6,079 bases of DNA, from NCBI GenBank assembly GCA_041744735.1, contig JBGTKH010000143.1, positions 1 through 6,079 on the forward strand. The letters are read 5' to 3'. Positions within the stretch are counted from its first letter, which is position 1. Each line of letters opens with the position of its first letter. A model generated the notes under the pieces. That model worked only from the letters and a program-made list of their open reading frames with translations, did not search any database and was not told the origin of the DNA. The DNA is from JBGTKH01 sp041744735 (lineage in GTDB: Bacteria > Planctomycetota > Planctomycetia > Pirellulales > Pirellulaceae). This document shows positions 1 to 5,331 of this stretch, piece after piece. A program made the translations under genes and the position numbers.

Positions 1-509
1 TGTTGATCGTGGCACCCGGCGTTGGTGTGCAGGGCGGCGTGGCGAAGTCGCCTGTCTCGCAAGTCGACCTGTTCCCGACGTTGGCCGAGTTGTGCAACAT
101 CGAAACGCCCGCGAACGTGCAGGGCCAGAGTCTTGTGGCGATGATGAAAGACCCATCGGTCACCGGCCGCGGCTGGGCCATCACACAAGTCAGCCGCGGC
201 GGCGGCCCGGCGCGAGCCACCGTTACATCCGACGTCAGCTCCGACAGCAATCACTTCTTTGGCTACAGCCTGCGCACACCGCGCTGGCGTTACACCGAAT
301 GGGACGAAGGCCGCCAAGGGCGCGAGCTCTACGACCACGACACCGACCCGCGCGAGTTGACGAATCTCGCCGACAACGCGGCTCACGCGCAAACCGCCGC
401 CGACCTCTCCCAACAACTTCGCGCCGCAGTAACGACCACCTTCCCCAAGTCCGGCAAAACTCCGGAAATTCAATCGGGTGTTTGGGCGCCGAATCTCACA
501 GAACCGTAA
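1..509 (+). CDS. Sulfatase, iduronate-2-sulfatase-like, C-terminal part
   Basis: The gene enters from the left edge; the reading frame is open from base 3 to the TAA at 507-509, about 168 residues. Sulfatases of this family hydrolyse sulfate esters, usually on sulfated polysaccharides, and planctomycetes carry many of them, generally exported. What is visible is the typical end of the family: the VDLFPTLAELCNI segment (about residues 21-33 of the visible part), followed by a QGQSL motif, and later the GYSLRTPRWRYTEWDEG block and RELYDHDTDPRELTNLAD. These last two blocks are the usual C-terminal signature of iduronate-2-sulfatase-like proteins. The catalytic cysteine/serine motif that is converted to formylglycine and the metal ligands lie upstream, outside the window, so activity and substrate cannot be judged. 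The next gene starts 56 bases downstream behind its own promoter-like element. Family assignment is firm; substrate is unknown. Confidence 0.88.
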   Translation, partial: LIVAPGVGVQGGVAKSPVSQVDLFPTLAELCNIETPANVQGQSLVAMMKDPSVTGRGWAITQVSRGGGPARATVTSDVSSDSNHFFGYSLRTPRWRYTEWDEGRQGRELYDHDTDPRELTNLADNAAHAQTAADLSQQLRAAVTTTFPKSGKTPEIQSGVWAPNLTEP

Positions 510-522
510 GTGGCGGTATAAT
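510..522 (+). promoter_or_regulatory. Putative sigma-70-type -10 element for the aspartic protease gene
   Basis: A perfect TATAAT lies at 517-522, just after the sulfatase stop codon and 43 bases before the ATG at 566. A weak -35 candidate, CTCACA at 495-500 (4 of 6 matches to TTGACA), sits 16 bases upstream and overlaps the end of the sulfatase gene. The stretch GTGGCGGTATAAT resembles the one before pyrE (GTGGGTGTAAAAT at 4561-4573). It probably drives the protease gene and the DUF1549/DUF1553 gene behind it. No transcription data are available. Confidence 0.5.
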
Positions 523-554
523 GAAGCCGGACGTGGCAAGCGGTGCGTTGCACG

Positions 555-560
555 AGGAGG
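555..560 (+). promoter_or_regulatory. Strong ribosome binding site that sets the protease start
   Basis: AGGAGG lies five bases before the ATG at 566. This favours 566 over the in-frame ATG at 521, which overlaps the -10 element, and over the in-frame ATG at 581, which has only GGAG (568-571) nine bases upstream. Confidence 0.7.
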
Positions 561-565
561 ACGCA

Positions 566-1000
566 ATGGAGATCCTTACCATGGGCAAGGTAGTTGTCCC
601 GGCGAAAATCGAGAACCTGTCTGATGTGTACCTCGCTGAACGCGAGTTCTTCGGTGCGGAGCAAGTCCGTTCGATCGACGTCTCAGATGCCTTGGTGGAC
701 ACAGGCGCAACGATGTTGTCCGTTCCCAAGCAATTGGTATCGCAACTCGGCCTCAAGCATGTCCGCTCGCGTCAGGCACGCACCAGTGCGGGTACCGTAT
801 CCTTTGGTGTTTACGAGGCCGTGCGGCTGACGGTCATGGGACGCCAGTGCACAGTCGACGTCGCAGAAGTGCCCGAGGATTGCCCGGTGCTAATCGGACA
901 GGTACCTTTGGAGTTGCTCGACTTCGTCGTTGACCCCGCGGGACAGAAGCTTATCGGCAATCCCGAGCACGGTGGGCAGCATATGATGGATATGTATTAG
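566..1000 (+). CDS. Retropepsin-like aspartic protease-fold protein (clan AA)
   Basis: A 144-residue protein with one aspartic-protease half. The catalytic-type motif is ALVDTGAT with D45-T46-G47-A48, followed by the hydrophobic strand MLSVPKQL. Near the C-terminus, CPVLIGQVPLELLDFVVDP (from C106) gives the hydrophobic-hydrophobic-Gly motif (L109-I110-G111) that supports the active site in this fold. Proteins of this size with one DTG motif work as homodimers in the retropepsin family; dimerisation here is inferred. The end, LIGNPEHGG, resembles small proteins I recall from planctomycetes and cyanobacteria annotated as clan AA aspartic protease or aspartyl protease. No signal peptide or membrane segment is seen, so it is probably cytoplasmic, and the substrate is unknown. 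The start is chosen from the AGGAGG at 555-560; family members often begin at MGKV, which would be the ATG at 581. Its stop is one base from the start of the next gene, suggesting co-transcription and perhaps translational coupling. Confidence 0.85.
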   Translation: MEILTMGKVVVPAKIENLSDVYLAEREFFGAEQVRSIDVSDALVDTGATMLSVPKQLVSQLGLKHVRSRQARTSAGTVSFGVYEAVRLTVMGRQCTVDVAEVPEDCPVLIGQVPLELLDFVVDPAGQKLIGNPEHGGQHMMDMY

Positions 1001-1001
1001 A

Positions 1002-3020
1002 ATGCGTCGCGACAAACAAACTCTGCCCCTCTTTGCGGTCATTTGTCTGTTCATCACCGCGGCCGTTGCTGCCAGCGACGAATATAGTGCCGACGAGCGG
1101 GCGCATTGGTCGTTGCAGCCGCGCGCACGGCCGGCGGTTCCTTCGTTCGACGAGGCGAGCGATCGAGATTGGATCAGCACGCCCGTCGATGCGTTCATGT
1201 TGTCGAAGCTCAAGCAGAGAGACTTGCAACCGGCGGGCGAAGCCGATCGGGTAACATTGATTCGGCGAGTGACGTTCGGCTTGACCGGATTGCCGCCGAC
1301 GCCGGAAGAGATCGCGGCATTTTTCCATGACGCGTCGCCGGATGCTTATCAGCGATTGGTGGACCGGCTGCTGGCAAGTCCGCGTTACGGCGAGCATTGG
1401 GGACAGCATTGGCTGGACGTCGTGCGTTACGCCGAGACGGAAGGTTTTGAATACGACCGGCATCGTCCGGGTGCATGGCGATATCGCGATTACGTGATCG
1501 GCGCATGGAACGGTGACAAGCCGTACGATCAGTTTGTGACAGAGCAACTGGCGGGCGACGAGATGGTCTCTCGACCGCTTTCCACGCCGGAAGATGCGCA
1601 GCGCATTTCTCTGGTCGCGGCCGGTTTTCATCGGCTGGGGCCGGTGCGGCGTAATGCGGGAAATGCGGACGTGGCGTTCAGCCGCAACGAAGTGCTGACC
1701 GAGATGACGGACATCATCGGCACGGCGCTGTTAGGTATGACGCTCGGTTGTGCCCGCTGTCACGACCACATGTTCGATCCGATCCGGCAGAAGGATTACT
1801 ACCGGATGCAGGCATTTCTGGCGGCAACGCACGAACATGATCTCTGGCTGGCACCGCTCAACGAGCAGCGGACATGGCAAGCGCGGCTGGACAAGGTGAA
1901 TGGCGAGATTCAAAAAGTCAAAGAGTTGCTCGAACAGGCCGATGCGGCGACTCGGCCGCAGCTTGAACAGCAATTGAAAGACCTCGAATATCAACTGCCG
2001 CCGCCGCTGGATACGATTTCGAGCGTGCGCAATGTGGATGAACAGCGCACGCCGATTCACGTGCTGTCGCGAGGTGACGCCGGCAAACCGGGCGACGCCG
2101 TTGGGATGCGAGTGCTCGGCGTGCTGCTGCCGGACGCCGCGGCTGAATTGCCGGCCGATTCCGCTCAACCTAAAACAAAGCTGGCCGAGTGGCTCATCGA
2201 GCCCGACCATCCGCTGACGGCGCGAGTGATCGTCAACCGCATCTGGCAGTATCACTTTGGCACAGGGTTGGTCCGCACGCCGAACGATTTCGGATTGAAC
2301 GGCGACCGCCCAAGTCATCCCGAGCTGCTCGATTACTTGGCCAACGAATTGGTGGACGGCGGCTGGCGGCTGAAAAGTATTCATCGGTTGATCCTGCTTA
2401 GCAGCACCTACCGCCAGTCCTCGCGCCGGCCAGACGAAACTGCGGCGATTGAGATCGATCCAGGCAATCGGCTGCTGTGGCGATTCCCGCGACGGCGCTT
2501 GCAGGCGCAGGAAATTCGCGACGGCATGCTGATGATCGCGGGCCGTTTAAATCTGCGGTCCGGTGGGCCGAGCGTGATGGTGCCGGTCGAGCAAGACCTG
2601 GTGAATTTGCTGTATAAACCATCGCAGTGGGAAATGGCGTCCGATCCGGCCGATCATCATCGCCGCTCGGTTTATTTGATTGCCAAACGCAACTTGCGTT
2701 TGCCGTTCATGGAGGTCTTCGACCAGCCCGATTTACAAACCAGTTGTGCACGCCGGGAATCGAGCACACACGCGCCGCAAGCGTTGGAGCTATTGAACGG
2801 GGAACTGGCGAACGAATTGGCGGCGGCGCTGGCTCAGCGGCTGATCGACGAGGCCGGACCGGACGCGAGCCGTCAAGTTGAGCGCGCTTTCCTGATCGCG
2901 GCGGGCAGGCCTCCGACGGATCGTGAGCGGCGATTAGCACTAGAGTTTCTCTCGCAACAACCGCTGCAAGAGTTCGCGCTGGCGATGTTTAACCTGAATG
3001 CCTTTTTGTATGTAGATTAG
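1002..3020 (+). CDS. Exported DUF1549/DUF1553 (PSCyt2/PSD1) protein
   Basis: A 672-residue protein of a large family typical of Planctomycetota, function unknown. A Sec-type signal peptide is visible: RRDK, then a hydrophobic core at about residues 8-22 and an AVA-A cleavage region near residue 23. DUF1549 spans roughly residues 55-260, with W137-L138-D139 and the CARCHDH motif (C250, C253, H254, H256). CxxCH is the form of a c-type haem site, but it is conserved throughout DUF1549 and could bind metal instead. Residues about 292-332 look like a charged helical or coiled-coil linker. DUF1553 runs from about 390 to 645, with VNRIWQYHFGTGLV from V411, NDFG (428-431), PSHPELLDYL from P437 and THAPQALELLNG from T589. 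The N-terminal PSCyt1 cytochrome domain found in many relatives is absent, making this a short member. The start at 1002 gives a clean signal peptide but has only a weak GGA ribosome site at 988-990. It is followed, after a palindromic gap, by its usual partner family DUF1501. Confidence 0.92.
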   Translation: MRRDKQTLPLFAVICLFITAAVAASDEYSADERAHWSLQPRARPAVPSFDEASDRDWISTPVDAFMLSKLKQRDLQPAGEADRVTLIRRVTFGLTGLPPTPEEIAAFFHDASPDAYQRLVDRLLASPRYGEHWGQHWLDVVRYAETEGFEYDRHRPGAWRYRDYVIGAWNGDKPYDQFVTEQLAGDEMVSRPLSTPEDAQRISLVAAGFHRLGPVRRNAGNADVAFSRNEVLTEMTDIIGTALLGMTLGCARCHDHMFDPIRQKDYYRMQAFLAATHEHDLWLAPLNEQRTWQARLDKVNGEIQKVKELLEQADAATRPQLEQQLKDLEYQLPPPLDTISSVRNVDEQRTPIHVLSRGDAGKPGDAVGMRVLGVLLPDAAAELPADSAQPKTKLAEWLIEPDHPLTARVIVNRIWQYHFGTGLVRTPNDFGLNGDRPSHPELLDYLANELVDGGWRLKSIHRLILLSSTYRQSSRRPDETAAIEIDPGNRLLWRFPRRRLQAQEIRDGMLMIAGRLNLRSGGPSVMVPVEQDLVNLLYKPSQWEMASDPADHHRRSVYLIAKRNLRLPFMEVFDQPDLQTSCARRESSTHAPQALELLNGELANELAAALAQRLIDEAGPDASRQVERAFLIAAGRPPTDRERRLALEFLSQQPLQEFALAMFNLNAFLYVD

Positions 3021-3035
3021 CAGCTATTGAAACTT

Positions 3036-3104
3036 CGTAGCTTGGGTCCATTGACCCGAGCAATAACTACCGCGAATTTCTCGGGTCAATGGACCCGAGC
3101 TACG
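3036..3104 (+). repeat. Long inverted repeat (REP-like palindrome) between DUF1553 and DUF1501 genes
   Basis: The arms are 3036-3060 and 3080-3104, 25 bp each, with a 19-base loop (3061-3079). The arms are exact complements except at 3043/3097, which would be a U-G wobble in the + strand RNA. The outer ends read CGTAGC and GCTACG, and the inner ends are GACCCGAG and CTCGGGTC. The element fills most of the 102-base gap between the two genes. There is no U tract after it, so it is not a classic intrinsic terminator, though the RNA hairpin could still slow transcription or protect RNA ends. The GTAG foot (3037-3040) and the outward CTAC (3100-3103) resemble REP sequences. It is likely a dispersed intergenic repeat, which cannot be proved from one copy. 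Confidence 0.85.
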
Positions 3105-3122
3105 TAGATTGCGGGACGACGC

Positions 3123-4547
3123 ATGAACGAATTCCCCTGCTGTGCGAAAACGCGACGCGGCTTTCTGCGTGACTCGTTCTGCGGGTTCACGTCACTGGCG
3201 TTGGCCGCGATGTTGCACGACGAGCGGCTGCAGGCGGCGCCGCGCAATCCGCTGGCTCCCAAACCTCCGCACTTCAAAACGGCCAAAGCGAAATCGGTCA
3301 TCTTTCTGTTCATGGCTGGCGGGCCGAGTCATCTAGAGACGTTCGATCCCAAGCCGCTGCTCAACAAACTGCACGGTCAGCCGCGCCCTGCAGAGTTCGG
3401 TGAAGCGAAGTATCAGTTCGTGAACAACCAGTCGAAGCTACTGGGGTCACAGCGGACTTTCCGAAAGTACGGCCAATGCGGCGTCGAAGTTTCCGATCTA
3501 TTTCCGCACACTGCTCAGTGCATCGACGACATCGCAGTGATTCGCTCTTGTCATTGCGACAAAGTCGTGCATTCCGCGGCGCAGTACGAACTGTTCAGCG
3601 GCCGCACGGTGCCCGGTTTTCCAAGCATGGGCTCCTGGACGGTCTACGGGTTGGGCAGCGAGAGCGATTCGTTGCCCGCATACGTCGTGATGCCCGATCC
3701 GAAGGGCGCTTTGGAAGCGGGCCAGCCCATGTACAGCAACGGGTTTTTGCCGGCCGTGTTTCAGCCGACGATGTTGCGGTCGGGCTCGCAGCCTGTGCGC
3801 AATCTGCATTTGCCCAACGACATTTCGCTGCACCAGCGGCGCGAGACGGTGAAACTGATTCGCGATTTGAACGCAGCGAGTTTGCCGGACGGCGATGAAG
3901 ATTTGGCGGCCCGCATCGGTTCGTATGAGTTGGCGTTCAAGATGCAGACCGAGGCACCGGAAGTGTTTGACTTAAGCGGCGAATCACAAGCCACGCTCGA
4001 TCTGTACGGCGTGGGCAGCGAACCGACGGACGATTACGGCCGCCGCTGTTTGCTCGCGCGGCGGTTGGTCGAACGCGGTGTGCGGTTCAGCGTCGTCGTG
4101 TCCGGCGGCGGTCCCGGTAACATGCAGTGGGATGCGCATCAGGACGTCGAAGAGAATCACCTGCGCATGGCGGCTCACACCGACAAACCGATTGCGGGTC
4201 TGCTGCAAGATCTCAAACGCCGCGGGCTGCTCGACAACACCCTGGTCTTGTGGGGCGGCGAGTTCGGCCGCTCGCCCGAAGCTCAAAACGGCAAAGGCCG
4301 CGATCATCACAATCTGGGCTTTACGATGTGGATGGCCGGCGGCGGTGTGAAGGGCGGCCAAACGATCGGCGGCACCGACGACATCGGCCTGCGCGCCGTC
4401 GATTCGCCCTATCATTTCCGCGACATCCACACCACGATTCTGCATTTGCTGGGCCTCGATCAAGACGAACTCAGCTATCTGCACCTCGGCCGTCACGAAC
4501 GGCTGACCGAAATCCACGGCCGGGTCATCCGCTCCATACTGCAATAG
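3123..4547 (+). CDS. DUF1501 protein with twin-arginine-type leader
   Basis: A 474-residue protein of the DUF1501 family, which belongs to the alkaline phosphatase/sulfatase-like fold group; no biochemical role is established. The N-terminus has TRRGFLRD (R11-R12), followed by the mildly hydrophobic stretch SFCGFTSLALAAML, as in Tat export signals. Family motifs in order: FLFMAGGPSHLETFDPK (M64 to K77), a block around SCHCDKVVHSAAQYELFSGR, MQWDAHQD (334-341), LWGGEFGRSP (W377 to P385), GRDHHNLGF (from G392) and the C-terminal LLGLD. The His and Asp residues in these blocks are candidates for metal binding. Length is normal for the family. The start at 3123 has a weak GGGA upstream, but an earlier start would run into the palindrome. 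DUF1501 genes usually lie beside DUF1549/DUF1553 genes, as here, and the two products probably act together outside the cytoplasm; that is inference from gene order. Confidence 0.93.
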   Translation: MNEFPCCAKTRRGFLRDSFCGFTSLALAAMLHDERLQAAPRNPLAPKPPHFKTAKAKSVIFLFMAGGPSHLETFDPKPLLNKLHGQPRPAEFGEAKYQFVNNQSKLLGSQRTFRKYGQCGVEVSDLFPHTAQCIDDIAVIRSCHCDKVVHSAAQYELFSGRTVPGFPSMGSWTVYGLGSESDSLPAYVVMPDPKGALEAGQPMYSNGFLPAVFQPTMLRSGSQPVRNLHLPNDISLHQRRETVKLIRDLNAASLPDGDEDLAARIGSYELAFKMQTEAPEVFDLSGESQATLDLYGVGSEPTDDYGRRCLLARRLVERGVRFSVVVSGGGPGNMQWDAHQDVEENHLRMAAHTDKPIAGLLQDLKRRGLLDNTLVLWGGEFGRSPEAQNGKGRDHHNLGFTMWMAGGGVKGGQTIGGTDDIGLRAVDSPYHFRDIHTTILHLLGLDQDELSYLHLGRHERLTEIHGRVIRSILQ

Positions 4548-4560
4548 CGAGAACGTGCGT

Positions 4561-4573
4561 GTGGGTGTAAAAT
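4561..4573 (+). promoter_or_regulatory. Putative -10 element for pyrE
   Basis: TAAAAT lies at 4568-4573, inside GTGGGTGTAAAAT, which matches 10 of 13 bases of the stretch before the protease gene. No convincing -35 box is seen at the right distance. Transcription from here would give a leader of roughly 48 bases before the GTG start at 4628. I see no hairpin or run of pyrimidines that would suggest attenuation control. Confidence 0.4.
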
Positions 4574-4615
4574 CGCCGCTTGGATGGCATTGCACACAAC
4601 CTGCACGCTGTCGCC

Positions 4616-4621
4616 AAGGAG
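4616..4621 (+). promoter_or_regulatory. Ribosome binding site that sets the pyrE start
   Basis: AAGGAG lies six bases before the GTG at 4628. This supports the GTG as the start rather than the in-frame TTG at 4580, which would add 16 residues that do not look like the PyrE N-terminus and would place the start only seven bases after the -10-like element. Confidence 0.7.
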
Positions 4622-4627
4622 AAGCCG

Positions 4628-5188
4628 GTGTACGACAAGAACGCCCTGATCGCATTGGTGCGGGAAAAGGCGCTGGAATTCGGTGATTTCACGTTGGCCT
4701 CCGGCAAGAAGGCGTCGTATTATCTGGATTGCCGCAAGCTGACACTCGATTCGGCCGGCGCGAATTTGGTGGCAGAAGGCGTGTTGCAGTTGCTTGGCGA
4801 CCGACTGCCGGATGCCGTTGGCGGCATGGCCATCGGCGCTGATCCGATCACGGCTGCGGTCATTACCATTGCCCACCAGCAAGGCCGGCGGCTGAAAGGA
4901 TTCATTGTGCGCAAAGAAGCCAAAACGCACGGCAAAGGCCGCGATGTCGAGGGCCCGGTCGAGCACGGAAATACGGCCGTGATCGTCGAAGACGTCGTCA
5001 CCACCGGCGGCAGTGCACTGCAAGCGATCGAGCGGGCCGAGGCCTTTGGTCTGAAAGTTCAAGGCGTGATCGGCATCATCGATCGCTTGGAGGGTGGCGC
5101 GGAAGCGTTTGCCGCCCGGGGTTACAAACTTCAAACGCTGCTGACGATCCGCGACTTCGGCATACGACCGCCGAGCGAAACGACTTAG
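4628..5188 (+). CDS. pyrE: Orotate phosphoribosyltransferase
   Basis: A 186-residue cytoplasmic enzyme that joins orotate to PRPP to give orotidine 5'-phosphate, the fifth step of pyrimidine synthesis. The N-terminal DFTLASGKKASYYLDCR (D20 to R36) is the family's substrate-binding segment. RKEAKTHGKGR (R95 to R105) is the mobile catalytic loop with its conserved lysines and histidine. VIVEDVVTTGGSAL (V118 to L131) is the PRPP-binding motif, with the acidic pair E121-D122. Nothing essential is missing and the length is normal for bacterial PyrE. The GTG start is chosen from the AAGGAG at 4616-4621. The gene stands apart from other pyr genes in this window and has its own -10-like element, so it is probably a separate unit. 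Downstream lies a palindromic repeat that may mark the end of the transcript. Confidence 0.95.
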   Translation: MYDKNALIALVREKALEFGDFTLASGKKASYYLDCRKLTLDSAGANLVAEGVLQLLGDRLPDAVGGMAIGADPITAAVITIAHQQGRRLKGFIVRKEAKTHGKGRDVEGPVEHGNTAVIVEDVVTTGGSALQAIERAEAFGLKVQGVIGIIDRLEGGAEAFAARGYKLQTLLTIRDFGIRPPSETT

Positions 5189-5205
5189 AAGAGCGTCTTC
5201 AATAC

Positions 5206-5252
5206 CGTAGCCGAAGTTGTGAAACTTCGGAATTCTCACGAATTCCGCTACG
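5206..5252 (+). repeat. Palindromic double-hairpin element downstream of pyrE
   Basis: A 47-bp unit bounded by CGTAG (5206-5210) and CTACG (5248-5252). Between them are two hairpins: CCGAAGTT / AACTTCGG (5211-5218 and 5223-5230) with loop GTGA, and CGGAATTC / GAATTCCG (5228-5235 and 5240-5247) with loop TCAC. They share the three bases 5228-5230, so they cannot both be fully paired at once. The two loops complement each other. The whole unit can also fold as one long imperfect hairpin: of 23 mirrored positions, 18 are Watson-Crick, one is G-U and four are mismatched. The GTAG/CTAC feet match those of the palindrome at 3036-3104. It looks like a dispersed intergenic palindrome rather than a plain terminator, as no U tract follows. 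Confidence 0.8.
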
Positions 5253-5298
5253 AGTTGCGGGTTGTGAAACTTCGGAATTCTCACGAATTCCGCTACGA
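5216..5298 (+). repeat. Two identical 38-bp direct repeats, 45-bp period
   Basis: Bases 5216-5253 and 5261-5298 are identical over 38 bp, separated by the seven bases GTTGCGG. Each copy carries the CGGAATTC-TCAC-GAATTCCG hairpin and the CTACG foot; only the first copy keeps the upstream CGTAGCCGAA half. The second copy is therefore a partial duplication of the palindromic element at 5206-5252. Exact identity in noncoding DNA points to a recent duplication or to gene conversion. Confidence 0.9.
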
Positions 5299-5331
5299 AA
5301 TTCTGGCGAAGGCCAAGGACGGCACGCTGAC

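Noticed and set aside
92..565. Upstream extension of the protease frame, open from base 92
   Set aside because: It overlaps the sulfatase end in another frame, has an arginine-rich composition typical of a shadow frame, and the strong ribosome site at 555-560 places the start at 566.
951..1631. Minus-strand open frame of 226 codons
   Set aside because: It is antisense to the DUF1549 region, with no recognisable motif or plausible start signal.
3036..3110. Classic intrinsic terminator after the DUF1553 gene
   Set aside because: The hairpin is much longer than usual, has a 19-base loop and lacks a U tract on either strand; a dispersed palindrome explains it better.
4580..4627. TTG start at 4580 for pyrE
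   Set aside because: It would add 16 residues unlike PyrE and has no ribosome site, while GTG 4628 has AAGGAG at the right distance.
3984..4655. Minus-strand open frame of 223 codons
   Set aside because: It is antisense to the conserved C-terminal half of the DUF1501 gene and shows no family features of its own.
5216..5298. CRISPR-like array (two 38-bp identical repeats)
   Set aside because: The spacer is only seven bases, there are just two copies, and no cas gene is present; the unit is part of a palindromic element.
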